Part shown: positions 43,856 to 52,634 of the stretch, one piece after another
How positions within the stretch are numbered: position 1 is the stretch's first letter
How the letters are laid out: every line of letters begins with the position of its first letter
Assembly: GCF_016863275.1 (NCBI RefSeq)
Contig: NZ_BOOO01000035.1
Coordinates: forward strand, 124,001 to 188,000
Source of the DNA: Planotetraspora mira
GTDB taxonomy: Bacteria; Actinomycetota; Actinomycetes; Streptosporangiales; Streptosporangiaceae
Length of the DNA stretch: 64,000 bases
Direction: 5' to 3'
The notes under the pieces: model-generated
Seen by the model: the letters and a program-made list of their open reading frames with translations, nothing else
What the model was told of the DNA's origin: nothing
Database searches by the model: none
Translations under genes and position numbers: made by a program

Positions 43856-45100
43856 ATGACCGCCACCGACCTGAGCACTCCTTGGGACAGGGTCCGCGTC
43901 CACTGGTCCGCACCGACCTGGCTTCGCACCGTCCACGTGGCGACGGGCCTTCCGATCGCGCTCGCCGCCGTCGGTGTGATCGGGGGACTGGCCGCCGTGT
44001 CGGTGGTGTTCTCCTGGACCGTGGTGGCGCCGCTGGTCGGCCTTCCGCTGCTCTTCTCGTCGGTGACGGTCTTCACCCGGCTGCAGCGCAAACGCTTCGC
44101 GGCCTATCTGGGTGTGGACATCGCCCCGGTGCCGCGCCCCGCCGCCGGCCGTGATCCGGTGCGGCGCCTGTTCCGCGACATGCGGTCGAGGAGTGTGTGG
44201 CGGCAGGTCGCCTACCACGTCGTCGCGCCGGTGATCAGCGTGGCCGGGTTCGTCGCGGTGATCGTGGCCTGGTCGGCGTGCCTGGTCGCGGCGGGGCTCG
44301 CCCTGCGTCTGTGGCTGGTGGGAAGCGGATGGACGGGGTCCCTTCTCGCCCTGCTCGCGTTCGCGGTGTTCGTGGTCGTCCCCTGGGTGGTGCAGGGTGT
44401 CACCTCGCTCGACGTCGTCGCGGCGGAGGCCCTGCTCGGGCCCAGCCTCAACGACCAGCTCGCCGAGCGGGTGGAGACCCTGCGGGAGAGCCGCGCCGAG
44501 GTGGTCGAGGCGGCGGACGCCGAACGCCGCCGGATCGAGCGCGACCTGCACGACGGCACTCAGCAGCGGCTCCTCGGGCTGGCCATGAACCTGGGCATGG
44601 CCCGCGCCACCCTCACCGATCTGCCCGAACCGGTCCGGGAAGTGCTCGCCCAGGCGCACGAGGACTCCAAGCTCGTCCTGAAGGAGTTGCGCGACGTCGT
44701 GCGTGGCCTCCATCCGGCCGTGCTCACCGAGGAGGGTCTCGACGCCGCACTGTCCGGACTGGCCGCGCGGGCGTCCTTCCCCGTACGGCTCCACGTCGAC
44801 GTGGCGGAACGAGCCTCGCCTACGGTGGAGGCCGTGGCGTTCTTCGTCGTGTCCGAGGCCCTGACCAACATCTCCAAGCACGCCCAGGCGAACAGTGCGC
44901 AGATCGTCGTACGGCGTGCGGGTGACCGCCTTCACCTCACGGTCATCGACGACGGCAGGGGAGGGGCCGCACCGGACGCGGGGGGCGGCACGGGGCTGCG
45001 CGGCCTGACGCAGAGAGTCGGCTCGGTCGACGGGGTGCTGCGCATCGACAGCCCTCCCGGCGGTCCGACGAGGATCGAGGCGGAGCTTCCGTGCGCGTAG
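43856..45100 (+). CDS. NarL/LuxR-type sensor histidine kinase
   Basis: The 414-residue kinase has about four to five membrane helices in its first half and a HisKA_3 helix, AERRRIERDLHDGTQQRLLGL, with phospho-acceptor H232. The ATPase domain has the N-box SEALTNISKHA and G-boxes DDGRGG and GGTGLRGL. The ATG at 43856 fits a leaderless start. It overlaps the response regulator by 10 bases, so the two are co-expressed. The long open frame upstream is without homology. It is part of a three-gene operon with a membrane protein. Confidence 0.93.
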   Translation: MTATDLSTPWDRVRVHWSAPTWLRTVHVATGLPIALAAVGVIGGLAAVSVVFSWTVVAPLVGLPLLFSSVTVFTRLQRKRFAAYLGVDIAPVPRPAAGRDPVRRLFRDMRSRSVWRQVAYHVVAPVISVAGFVAVIVAWSACLVAAGLALRLWLVGSGWTGSLLALLAFAVFVVVPWVVQGVTSLDVVAAEALLGPSLNDQLAERVETLRESRAEVVEAADAERRRIERDLHDGTQQRLLGLAMNLGMARATLTDLPEPVREVLAQAHEDSKLVLKELRDVVRGLHPAVLTEEGLDAALSGLAARASFPVRLHVDVAERASPTVEAVAFFVVSEALTNISKHAQANSAQIVVRRAGDRLHLTVIDDGRGGAAPDAGGGTGLRGLTQRVGSVDGVLRIDSPPGGPTRIEAELPCA

Positions 45101-45732
45101 TCCTGGCGGAGGACTCCGTACTGCTCAGGGAGGGGCTCGTGCGATTGCTCGGCGCCGGAGGCATGGAGGTGGTGGCGGCGGTCGGCGACGCCGAGGACCT
45201 GCTGCGCGCGGTCGACGAGCACGAGCCCGATCTGGTCGTCACCGACGTCCGCATGCCGCCGTCACACACCGACGAGGGTCTGCGGGCGGCGCTCGTACTG
45301 CGCCGCCAGCGGCCGGATCTCGCGATCGTCGTGCTGTCCCAATGGGTCGAGGAACGTTACGCGAGCCGGTTGTTGTCCACGGCGACGAGCGGCATCGGAT
45401 ACCTGCTCAAGGACCGGGTGGCCGACGTCACCGAGTTCTTCGACGCGCTCCGCAGGGTGGCGGGCGGAGGCACCGCCCTCGACCCGGAGGTGGTCGCCCA
45501 GCTTCTCCTGCGCAGGAACAGCGACCCGCTGGAACGGCTGACACCCCGCGAGCACGAGGTGCTGGCACTGATCGCGGAGGGCAGGTCGAACGCCGGGATC
45601 GCCGAGGCCCTGGTCGTGTCGGAGAGCGCCGTCGGCAAGCACATCAACAACATCTTCACCAAGCTCGACCTGCCCAGCGCCGACAAGGACCATCGCCGGG
45701 TCCTGGCCGTACTGCGATTCCTGAAGGTCTGA
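45091..45732 (+). CDS. NarL/LuxR-family response regulator
   Basis: This 213-residue regulator has a receiver domain (AEDSVLLREGL, phospho-acceptor D52 in DLVVTDVRMP, and K in GYLLKDRVADV). The C-terminal HTH is LTPREHEVLALIAEGRSNAGIAEALVVSESAVGKHI. GTG at 45091 lies within the 3' end of the kinase gene (10-base overlap), which strongly supports it as the cognate pair. It is followed after 13 bases by a small membrane-protein gene. Confidence 0.93.
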   Translation: MRVVLAEDSVLLREGLVRLLGAGGMEVVAAVGDAEDLLRAVDEHEPDLVVTDVRMPPSHTDEGLRAALVLRRQRPDLAIVVLSQWVEERYASRLLSTATSGIGYLLKDRVADVTEFFDALRRVAGGGTALDPEVVAQLLLRRNSDPLERLTPREHEVLALIAEGRSNAGIAEALVVSESAVGKHINNIFTKLDLPSADKDHRRVLAVLRFLKV

Positions 45733-45745
45733 AAGGCGCGTGCAG

Positions 45746-46267
45746 ATGCGAAGCAGGGTCAGAGCCGCCTGGATCGTCGTGGGCGGCGCGTTCACCGCCG
45801 CCGTCGTGGTCGCGATGGCCCTCGCGGTGCTGACGGACATCCGCGTCCAGCCCGACGGCGACCTCCTCCGTTCGTCCTCGGAGTACGGTCCCGTCGGCCC
45901 GACGACCGAGATCACCACGTACGCCTACGAGACCTCCACGCCGATGATCATCGTCAGGACGATCGGGAACGTCGAGGTCAAGCTGGTGGCGGGCACGCCC
46001 GGACGGCTGTCCATCAAGCGCACGCTCACCTGGCGCGAGGAGGGGCGCCGTTTCGAGGAGTCATGGCGTGACGGCCGCACGCTGGACGTCGCCACGAGCT
46101 GTGAGACGGGGTGCCGTGCCGAGTACGTCCTGGGTGTGCCGCCGGGCGTCGGGGTCATGGCGGGCGGTCCCGCGGACCTGATGCCATGTCCCCGGCCGGT
46201 GGACGCGGAGGTCGAGTGTCTTCCTCCCGAACGGGTCCCCGCGCCTACGCCTGGAAGAGGCCGATGA
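45746..46267 (+). CDS. membrane-anchored DUF4097-like protein
   Basis: The 173-residue protein has one N-terminal membrane helix (about 8-28) and an outer beta-rich domain with VRTIGNVEVKLVAGTPGRLSIKRTLTWREEGRRFEESWRDGRTLDV. Two pairs of Cys (CETGC, then two single Cys) follow. The beta-strand pattern and the LGVPPGVGVM turn resemble the DUF4097 beta-helix proteins that often follow two-component systems, though the region here is shorter than usual. ATG at 45746 is preferred over GTG at 45740 for ribosome-site spacing. The role is unknown; it is likely the third gene of the kinase operon. Confidence 0.65.
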   Translation: MRSRVRAAWIVVGGAFTAAVVVAMALAVLTDIRVQPDGDLLRSSSEYGPVGPTTEITTYAYETSTPMIIVRTIGNVEVKLVAGTPGRLSIKRTLTWREEGRRFEESWRDGRTLDVATSCETGCRAEYVLGVPPGVGVMAGGPADLMPCPRPVDAEVECLPPERVPAPTPGRGR

Positions 46268-46312
46268 GGTCGCCGCGGCCGTCCTGGTCGCCGGCCACGA
46301 ACCCAGCGTCCG

Positions 46313-46322
46313 CTTATATAAG
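46313..46322. promoter_or_regulatory. AT-rich palindrome
   Basis: CTTATATAAG is a perfect 10-base palindrome in very GC-rich surroundings, 84 bases before the SRPBCC start. It could be a promoter -10 or an operator. Confidence 0.35.
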
Positions 46323-46405
46323 TCAAGCGTGAATGTCTGGGGCCGGATGGAGCGGCCCTCGGAGGGTAAGGGCGCGGTACGTACCAGAGTGAGGAGGACG
46401 AACCG

Positions 46406-46807
46406 ATGAGCGAATTCGAGCGGTCGCGCAGGATGCCGGCCTCCGCCGAGCAGGTGTTCGACCAGGCGTGCGACCTCGACCGGCTCGACGAGTGGCTGCC
46501 AGGCGACCTGCACGTCCACCCGGAGGAACTGCCCGCCGTGACGGTCCACGAGGACAGGACCGGACACGACGCCCGCGCGCTGCTCCGGGAGGACCGTGAT
46601 CAGCTCCGGCTCGAGTGGGGCACCCGCGACGACGACCGGTACGCCGGATGGCTGCAGGTGGCCGGAATCGACGACCGCGGGAGCGAGGCGACGGTCCATC
46701 TGTCGTTCTTCGGCCGGGGGCACACGCCGCCCGCCGCTCTCGTGGAGAAGTCCCTCGAGGAGAGCCTGGCGCGGCTGGAGGAGCAGGTGCGCGGGCGGAC
46801 AGGCTGA
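46406..46807 (+). CDS. SRPBCC (polyketide cyclase/START-like) family protein
   Basis: The 133-residue protein follows the SRPBCC helix-grip pattern: SRRMPASAEQVFDQACDLDRLDEWLP at the N terminus, several beta strands (LRLEWGTRDDDRYAGWLQVAGI) and a long C-terminal helix (EKSLEESLARLEEQVR). Such proteins bind lipids or small molecules. A ribosome site (GTGAGGAGG) lies about 9 bases before the ATG. The ligand is unknown. Confidence 0.82.
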   Translation: MSEFERSRRMPASAEQVFDQACDLDRLDEWLPGDLHVHPEELPAVTVHEDRTGHDARALLREDRDQLRLEWGTRDDDRYAGWLQVAGIDDRGSEATVHLSFFGRGHTPPAALVEKSLEESLARLEEQVRGRTG

Positions 46808-46848
46808 GCGGGATCCCCCGCCGTCCGAGGACAGGCGGCGTTCCCGGC

Positions 46849-47052
46849 CTACCGTCCGTCCGGCGGATCCGCCGTCTCCGCCGACGGCCTGGGGGCTTCG
46901 GGCAACAGCGGAGCGAACGACGAGACGCGGGGGCCGGCGAGACCCAGGACCTGGCGGATCCACGTCTCGAGTCCCGTCGGGTCCGGTGGGGTGAGGCCCG
47001 GCGTCTCGCCGTCCTGGTCGTGCGGTGCCGCATCCGGCCGTGCCGTACTCAC
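46849..47052 (-). CDS. small hypothetical protein after the LLM oxidoreductase
   Basis: GTG at 47052 starts a 67-codon frame four bases after the LLM oxidoreductase stop, on the same strand. The peptide (VSTARPDAAPHDQDGETPG ... TWIRQVLGLAGPRVSSFAPLL) has a Gly/Asp-rich head and a short amphipathic stretch. Codon bias is strong. No family is recognised. The tight spacing suggests it is part of the LLM gene's transcript. Confidence 0.45.
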   Translation of the reverse strand: MSTARPDAAPHDQDGETPGLTPPDPTGLETWIRQVLGLAGPRVSSFAPLLPEAPRPSAETADPPDGR

Positions 47053-47056
47053 AGGA

Positions 47057-47977
47057 TCAGCCGGTGATGACGGGGGCGAGCAGGCGCAGGTGCTCGAGTT
47101 GCTCCGCGAGTGTGCCGGCGATTGGTTGAACGCAGACGTGGTCGGCTCCTGCCTGGTGATGGGCGCGGACGTGCTCGCCGATGGTCTCCGGGTCTCCACT
47201 GGGGATGACGGCGTCGATGAGCGCGTCGCTGCCGCCGCCCTCGAAGTCGCGATCGGAGAAGCCGAGTTCGCGCAGGTTGTTGAGGTAGTTGGGCATGGCC
47301 AGGTAGACCGCGGCGTACTTCCGTGCGATGGCCCGGCCCTCGTCGACGTCCGTGGTCACCACGACGGCCTGCTCGGGGGCGAGCACGGGGTCGGGTCCGA
47401 GGACGTCACGCGCCATCGCGGTGTGCTCAGGGGTGATGAAGTACGGATGTGCCCCCTGCGCCCTGGTGGCCGCCAGTTCGAGCATCTTGCGCCGCAGGGC
47501 CGCGAGGAGCCGCGGCGGTTCGGGCGCCGAGGGCAGGCCGAACGAGGTGGCGTCCATTCCGTCGAGGTAGGCGCGCATGGTGGCCACCGGCTTGCTGTAG
47601 TCGTGGCCCCGCGTGGTCACGAGCGGGGCGTGGCTCACTCCCAGGCCGAGGACGAACCGGTCTCCCCACGCCTCCGTCAGGGTCCTCGCCCCGTTGGCCG
47701 CGGCCACCGCGTCACGCGCGTAGATGTTGGCGATGCCGGTCGCGATCTGAAGGCGTTGCGTGGCCGACAGCAGCAGAGCGGCCTGCGTCAGGGCCTCCCG
47801 GCTCGTCGGGGTCTCGCCGAACCACAGCGTCCCGTAGCCGAGGCCCTCGATCTCGGCGGCCGCCCGGCGCACCGTCTCCGCGGGCACGGAGGAGAACGAG
47901 GCCAGCCACACGCCCGTGCGGCCGAGGCGTCGCTTGACGGTGGACGGGTCCGCGGGTCGCGCCGTACGGTCGGCCAT
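47057..47977 (-). CDS. F420-type LLM-class oxidoreductase
   Basis: The 306-residue TIM-barrel protein opens with RRLGRTGVWLASFSSVPAETVRRAAAEIEGLGYGTLWFGETP. It has the LLM markers IATGIANIYARDAVAAANGARTL and RFVLGLGVSHAPLVTTRGHDYSKPV, as in the F420-dependent TIGR03620-type group. These enzymes transfer hydride from F420H2 or flavin to diverse substrates. Two other F420/flavin-type proteins (PPOX, DDN) are in the window. It is on the minus strand with the small gene at 46849. Substrate unknown. Confidence 0.88.
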   Translation of the reverse strand: MADRTARPADPSTVKRRLGRTGVWLASFSSVPAETVRRAAAEIEGLGYGTLWFGETPTSREALTQAALLLSATQRLQIATGIANIYARDAVAAANGARTLTEAWGDRFVLGLGVSHAPLVTTRGHDYSKPVATMRAYLDGMDATSFGLPSAPEPPRLLAALRRKMLELAATRAQGAHPYFITPEHTAMARDVLGPDPVLAPEQAVVVTTDVDEGRAIARKYAAVYLAMPNYLNNLRELGFSDRDFEGGGSDALIDAVIPSGDPETIGEHVRAHHQAGADHVCVQPIAGTLAEQLEHLRLLAPVITG

Positions 47978-48096
47978 CCGGAGTGCTCCTTCGTGTGTCG
48001 TGCCCGGTCATCGACCGGCGCCGGGGCATCTCAGCATTGCACTGCCGATGTCGCGGCGCAGGGCAGGGGTGCCCGATCGGGGGTGCGTGTCGGGAG

Positions 48097-48930
48097 TCAG
48101 AGCATCTCAAGGGGCTGCCCGGCGCGCGGAGGCGGGAACGCCGTGTCCAGCACGAGCAGGTCCTCCTCGGCCAGCCGGATCTCGAGTGCGGCCTGGTTCT
48201 CGCGCACATGGGAGGCCTTCGCCGCCTTCGGGATGGCGATGACGCCGTTGTCCCTGAGCGCCCACGCGAGGGCCACCTGAGCCGGGGTGGCCTCGTGCCG
48301 CTCCGCCACTCCGCGGAGCGCCGGATGCCCCAGCAGCCGGCCCTGCTCGACCGGCGAGTACGCCATGATCGGGATGCCGCGTTCATGGCACCAGGGGGCG
48401 AGCTCGAACTCGGACCCGCGCCGGGCCAGGTTGTACAGGATCTGATCGCTCTGTACGGCCTGGCCGCCCGCGAGAGCCACGAGTTCCGTCATGTCACCGA
48501 CGTCGAAGTTGCTCACACCCCAGTGCCGGATGTGCCCGGAGGCGGTGAGCCGTTCGAAGGCCGACAACGTCTCCTCCAGTGGCACGCCTCCCCGCCAGTG
48601 CAGCAGATAGAGGTCGATCCTGTCGGTGCCGAGGCGCCGGAGGCTCTCCTCGCAGGCCGCCACCGTGCCCCTGAGTGTGGCGTGGTCCGGCAGCACCTTG
48701 CCGACCAGGAACACCTCGTCGCGCCGTCCGGCGATCGCCTCACCGGTGAGCCGTTCCGCCTCGCCCTCGGCGTACAACTCGGCGGTGTCGATCAGCGTCA
48801 TGCCCAGGTCGAGGCCCACCTGGAGCGTCGCGATCTCTTCGTCCCGCGATGAGCGGTTCTCGCCCATGTGCCAGGTGCCCTGACCCAGGGCGGCGACCTC
48901 CTCGCCCGACGGAAGTCTGGTCATGCGCAT
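48097..48930 (-). CDS. aldo/keto reductase
   Basis: The 277-residue enzyme has the full catalytic tetrad: D48 and Y53 in LIDTAELYAEG, K78 in FLVGKVLP and H111 in DLYLLHWRGG. It also has the AKR C-terminal NADPH motif region VIAIPKAAKASHVRENQAA. ATG at 48930 has GGAGGACGTC immediately upstream. Members reduce aldehydes and ketones with NADPH. It is on the minus strand before the LLM gene, 119 bases apart. Confidence 0.92.
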   Translation of the reverse strand: MRMTRLPSGEEVAALGQGTWHMGENRSSRDEEIATLQVGLDLGMTLIDTAELYAEGEAERLTGEAIAGRRDEVFLVGKVLPDHATLRGTVAACEESLRRLGTDRIDLYLLHWRGGVPLEETLSAFERLTASGHIRHWGVSNFDVGDMTELVALAGGQAVQSDQILYNLARRGSEFELAPWCHERGIPIMAYSPVEQGRLLGHPALRGVAERHEATPAQVALAWALRDNGVIAIPKAAKASHVRENQAALEIRLAEEDLLVLDTAFPPPRAGQPLEML

Positions 48931-49130
48931 GACGTCCTCCCCGTCCGACTTCGCGTCTGTCTGCGCTTACCTGTTTTCGCCTCCCTTCCCCGGCCAGGAC
49001 GGTGATTGGGCCAGGCGCGGGCCAAGACCAGGCAAAGTCATGTCGCCACGGTCCGTGTCGGAGCGACGCTCTATCGTCGCCGCGTGTCTCCTTGGACGCG
49101 GTGCTCGCCTATTTCCCTGGAGACCACAAG

Positions 49131-49700
49131 ATGAAGAAACTGCTGTGCGCCGGCGCGGTCATGGCCGGCCTGCTGGCGTCCGGATGCGGGGGATCGGACA
49201 ACTCCTCCAGTCCCGTCGCCGCGGACGAGTACAACGCATCGCCGACCTCGCCGGCGAACCCGTCAGAGGGCGAGTCCGGCATGATGTCGCCGGGCTACTC
49301 GGCATCCCCGACCTCGCCCATCATGATGGCGCCGACGGGCCCCGCGAAGATCGAGGTAGCGGACACGAAGCTCGGCAAGGTCCTCGTGGGCCTTGAGGGC
49401 CGCACGCTCTACCTCTTCACGAAGGACAAGGCCGGCACGTCGATGTGCACCGGCGCCTGCGCGACCGCGTGGCCGCCGGCTCTCACCCTCGGTGCGCCTA
49501 CGGCCGGAACGGCCCTCAAGCCCGAACTCCTCAAGACGATCAAGCGCGACGACGGCATGACCCAGGTCGTCTACAACGACCACCCGCTGTACTACTACGC
49601 CAAGGACGAGAAGGCCGGCGACGTCAAGGGCCAGGACGTCAAGGACTTCGGCGGCGAGTGGTACGCCGTGACGCCGGAAGGCAAGAAGGCCAAGCACTAG
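49131..49700 (+). CDS. lipoprotein with COG4315-type Yx(F/W/Y)xxD repeats
   Basis: The 189-residue protein has a signal peptide with lipobox LLASGC, a Ser/Pro/Met linker and two related repeats. One carries KVLVGLEGRTLYLFTKDK with C-x-G-x-C-ATAWPP (SMCTGACATAW), and the other is VVYNDHPLYYYAKDEKAGD. This is the pattern of COG4315 lipoproteins, in which the motif YxxxxD recurs. Members have been linked to electron transfer or cell-surface functions but have no firm role. ATG at 49131 has GGAGA about 9 bases upstream. A perfect 18-bp terminator follows. Confidence 0.83.
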   Translation: MKKLLCAGAVMAGLLASGCGGSDNSSSPVAADEYNASPTSPANPSEGESGMMSPGYSASPTSPIMMAPTGPAKIEVADTKLGKVLVGLEGRTLYLFTKDKAGTSMCTGACATAWPPALTLGAPTAGTALKPELLKTIKRDDGMTQVVYNDHPLYYYAKDEKAGDVKGQDVKDFGGEWYAVTPEGKKAKH

Positions 49701-49795
49701 CCAGGTCCTTCCGGCTCGCGGTCCGACCCCCTCGCCCCGGCCTTCGCCGGACGACTCCACGGCCCCGGTCTCTCGACCGGGTCCGGCTCGGCATC

Positions 49796-49835
49796 ACGAC
49801 CGCCCCGGAGCGCACTCGCGCTCCGGGGCGGTCGT
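49796..49835. terminator. very stable hairpin terminator
   Basis: An 18-base arm at 49796-49813 (starting ACGACCGCCCC) pairs perfectly with 49818-49835 around an ACTC loop, 96 bases after the lipoprotein stop. Among the strongest hairpins in the window. Confidence 0.92.
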
Positions 49836-49950
49836 CGTCGTAGGGTGAAACAAAGTCGGGTTCGCCTCGCCTGCGCTGTCGGCGGCCCACTAGGCTTAGC
49901 TGTCAGTCCGCCCTGTGTCCGCGGCCGTTTCTACATGGAGATGGCATGTC

Positions 49951-50421
49951 ATGGCACAGGCGCCTGTGGTTCTCGAGAACGTTCTCGTCGGCATGGCCGA
50001 CCTCTTCGGGGTCGACGGAGCCGCTCTCATGTTGCTCGACGGGCAGGATCGCCTGCGGGCGGTCGGTGCCTCCGACGACGTCGGCATCGCGCTGGAATCC
50101 GCGCAGGAGTCCGTCGGAGACGGTCCGGCCATAGCGAGCGCGGTCCGCGGCGACCTCGTCGCGATCAACGATCTTCACGCGGCGATTCCACTGGGATTCC
50201 CTCATGTGGCGGCGCACGCGATGCCGGTGCGGGCCGTCATGTCCGTGCCGCTCGTCGAGGGCACGGAACTCATCGGCGTCCTCGACTTCTACGCCCGGAT
50301 CGGGCGCGAATGGGACCCCGCGGCGGTGGAGACGGGCTCGTGTCTCGGCGAGCTCATGGTGATCGTCCTGCGGGTCCTTGCGGAGAGCAGGACTGATTCC
50401 TCCCCGTCTGGGCAGGTGTGA
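49951..50421 (+). CDS. GAF-domain signalling protein
   Basis: The 156-residue protein is a single GAF domain: VLVGMADLFGVDGAALMLLDGQDRLRAVGASDDV, ESVGDGPAIASA, VRAVMSVPLVEGTELIGVLDFYARIGREW. It lacks an output domain. Its stop overlaps a possible ATG (50421) of the next gene, which carries GAF and ANTAR domains, so the first protein may sense or bind to a partner. The start is ATG at 49951, with GTG at 49915 as an alternative. Confidence 0.85.
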   Translation: MAQAPVVLENVLVGMADLFGVDGAALMLLDGQDRLRAVGASDDVGIALESAQESVGDGPAIASAVRGDLVAINDLHAAIPLGFPHVAAHAMPVRAVMSVPLVEGTELIGVLDFYARIGREWDPAAVETGSCLGELMVIVLRVLAESRTDSSPSGQV

Positions 50422-50486
50422 TGGCCGAGTCGCCAACTCTCCGCGACCGCGCCGGCGCTGAGGTGAGGTTCACGAGAGGATACGGA

Positions 50487-51215
50487 ATGACCCATATCGA
50501 TCCGGAGGCGCTCGTCGCCAGTCTGCGTCGTCTGCAGAAGAACACGACGGCGACCGGGATCGTGCAGCACCTCGAGCGCATCGTGCAGGTCGTCGACCGG
50601 ATCTTCGGATATTCGGGGGCCGGTCTGATGTTCGCCGAGGAGGATCGCACTCTCCGGTATCTCTTCGCGACCGACGAGCGTGGCCGCAGCTTGGAGCACG
50701 CGCAGGCGATGACGGGCCAGGGGCCCTGCGTCGCCGCGTACGCGGGTGACACCGAGGTGACCACCGTTGACGTGAGGAGCGATCGACGCTGGCCCGAACT
50801 GCCCGAATTGCTGCACCCGGAGGTGCGAGCCGTGGCGGGCGTCCCGATAAGGCTGGGCGGAGTGCCCGTGGGCACGCTGAACGTCTATCAGGACGCCCCG
50901 CATGAGTGGGAGGACTCCGACGTCCAGGCGCTCCACGCGTACGCGCATGTGATCGAGCAGGTCCTGGTGGCCTCGATCGAGGCGGACGAGAAGGCGGTGC
51001 TCGCCGACCAGTTGCAGTACGCGCTGGACTACCGCGTGGTCATCGAGCGCGCCATCGGCTACCTCATGGGAAAGCACGACCTGACCGCCACACAGGCGTT
51101 CACCGGCCTGCGCAAACAGGCGAGGGACAGCAGGCGGAGAGTCTCCGACCTGGCGGCCGAACTGTTGGGCGAACAGGGTCCGCATGATGTTGCGAATCCA
51201 GATCACGCCGTCTGA
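50487..51215 (+). CDS. GAF-ANTAR transcription antitermination regulator
   Basis: The 242-residue protein has an N-terminal GAF domain (MTHIDPEALVASLRRLQKNT ... GPCVAAYAGDTEVTTVDVRSDRRWPEL ... GVPVGTLNVYQDAP) and a C-terminal ANTAR RNA-binding helix bundle. The ANTAR reads LDYRVVIERAIGYLMGKHDLTATQAFTGLRKQARDSRRRVSDLAAELL. ANTAR proteins bind a paired-hexaloop RNA and prevent termination. ATG at 50487 has AGAGGA 6 bases upstream; an upstream ATG at 50421 would add 22 residues that resemble linker sequence. It overlaps the STAS gene by 32 bases. Confidence 0.86.
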   Translation: MTHIDPEALVASLRRLQKNTTATGIVQHLERIVQVVDRIFGYSGAGLMFAEEDRTLRYLFATDERGRSLEHAQAMTGQGPCVAAYAGDTEVTTVDVRSDRRWPELPELLHPEVRAVAGVPIRLGGVPVGTLNVYQDAPHEWEDSDVQALHAYAHVIEQVLVASIEADEKAVLADQLQYALDYRVVIERAIGYLMGKHDLTATQAFTGLRKQARDSRRRVSDLAAELLGEQGPHDVANPDHAV

Positions 51216-51549
51216 CGGCGGAATCTCGATGGCGGTCCGGGGCGATCTCGACATGGAGGGGTCAGGAGAGCTGCGCGTGTGCGTCTCCGAGGCCCTGCAG
51301 ACGTATCGTCCCGGGCACATCGATCTCGAACTCTCGGGCGTCGCCTTCATCGACTGCTCGGGCTGCAGGACACTGCTCTGGGTCCAGCGGCGGATGCGCG
51401 GGCGAGGGGGGACGGCGACCGTCGTCCGCCCGTCGTCGCTGGTTCTGCGCCTGCTCCGGCTCCTGGAGTTCGACCATGAGCTGACCATCCGGAGCACATC
51501 CGAGGACACGACATCCGTGAGCCTGGAGGCGAAGCCCGGTCTCAACTGA
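51184..51549 (+). CDS. STAS-domain anti-sigma factor antagonist
   Basis: The 121-residue STAS domain protein ([44 protein letters not shown], and a C-terminal HELTIRSTS strand) fits the anti-anti-sigma family. The phosphorylation-site loop reads DCSGC, with Ser as acceptor. It overlaps the GAF-ANTAR gene by 32 bases, so the three signalling genes (GAF, GAF-ANTAR, STAS) form one operon. Its kinase and sigma-factor partners are not adjacent. The start is one of two adjacent ATG codons. Confidence 0.87.
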   Translation: MMLRIQITPSDGGISMAVRGDLDMEGSGELRVCVSEALQTYRPGHIDLELSGVAFIDCSGCRTLLWVQRRMRGRGGTATVVRPSSLVLRLLRLLEFDHELTIRSTSEDTTSVSLEAKPGLN

Positions 51550-51558
51550 CGCGGGCGA

Positions 51559-51564
51559 TAGTCT
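51559..51564 (+). promoter_or_regulatory. -10 box of a leaderless pyrD transcript
   Basis: TAGTCT ends 8 bases before the pyrD ATG (51573), with no ribosome site between. The box lies only 10 bases after the STAS gene stop, so pyrD may have its own promoter at the operon end. Confidence 0.5.
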
Positions 51565-51572
51565 GGGCCGCG

Positions 51573-52625
51573 ATGTATCGATTCGTGTTCACGCAGGTCC
51601 TGAGCCGCTTCGACGCGGAGGCGGTCCACCATCTGACGATGAGACTGCTCCGCGTCCTTTCCGCGCTCCCCATTCTGAAGCGGGTGCTGCACGCCCTGCT
51701 CGCCCCGCGCGACGACTCCCTCAGAGTCGAGGCCTTCGGCGTCCGGTTCCCCGGGCCGCTGGGGCTCGCCGCGGGGTTCGACAAGGACGCCCGGTGCGTC
51801 GAGGCGCTCGCCGCCTTCGGCTTCGGCCACGTCGAGGTGGGCACGATCACCGCCCGGGCGCAGCCAGGCAACCCCCGGCCGCGGCTCTTCCGGCTCGTGG
51901 ACAGCCGGGCGATCATCAATCGGATGGGCTTCAACAACGACGGCGCGGCGGCGGCGGCCGTACGGCTCCGCAGGCCCCGTGTCATCCCCGCCGTCGTCGG
52001 GGTCAACATCGGCAAGACCAAGGTGGTGCCGGAGGCCGAGGCCGTAGAGGACTACGTGACCGGTGCCCGGCTGCTCGCGCCTCTGGCGGACTACCTCGTG
52101 GTCAACGTGAGCTCGCCGAACACGCCTGGGCTGCGCGACCTGCAGGCGGTCGAACTCCTCCGGCCTCTCCTGACCGCGGTCAAGGAGGTGGCGGGACGGA
52201 CCCCGCTGCTGGTGAAGATCGCCCCCGACCTGGCCGACGAGGACGTCGACGCGGTCGCGGATCTCGCCGTCGATCTCGGCCTGGCCGGGATCATCGCCAC
52301 CAACACCACGATCAGCCGCGCCGGAGTCGCCAGCACCGAGACGGGGGGCCTGTCGGGCCGGCCGCTCAAGGAGCGGTCGCTCGAGGTGCTGCGGCGGTTG
52401 CACAAGAAGGTGGGCGGCCGGCTGACGATCGTGTCCGTCGGCGGCGTCGAGAACGCCGACGACGTGTGGGACCGGCTGTGCGCGGGCGCCGGCCTCGTCC
52501 AGGGTTACACCGGAATGATCTATGAGGGCCCGCTGTGGGCGTCGAGGATCCACCGCGAGCTCGCCCGCCGTGTCCGGCGTCAGGGACTCGCATCGATCGG
52601 CGAGGTCATCGGGACATCTGTCTGA
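51573..52625 (+). CDS. pyrD: dihydroorotate dehydrogenase (quinone), class 2
   Basis: This 350-residue enzyme oxidises dihydroorotate to orotate in pyrimidine synthesis, at the membrane with quinone as acceptor. Class 2 features are the N-terminal helix ([20 protein letters not shown]), the FMN-binding [13 protein letters not shown], the [15 protein letters not shown] segment, the catalytic Ser region [11 protein letters not shown], and [17 protein letters not shown] near the end. The FMN domain and length are standard. It starts with ATG at 51573, probably leaderless. Confidence 0.97.
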   Translation: MYRFVFTQVLSRFDAEAVHHLTMRLLRVLSALPILKRVLHALLAPRDDSLRVEAFGVRFPGPLGLAAGFDKDARCVEALAAFGFGHVEVGTITARAQPGNPRPRLFRLVDSRAIINRMGFNNDGAAAAAVRLRRPRVIPAVVGVNIGKTKVVPEAEAVEDYVTGARLLAPLADYLVVNVSSPNTPGLRDLQAVELLRPLLTAVKEVAGRTPLLVKIAPDLADEDVDAVADLAVDLGLAGIIATNTTISRAGVASTETGGLSGRPLKERSLEVLRRLHKKVGGRLTIVSVGGVENADDVWDRLCAGAGLVQGYTGMIYEGPLWASRIHRELARRVRRQGLASIGEVIGTSV

Positions 52626-52634
52626 GTCATGGAA

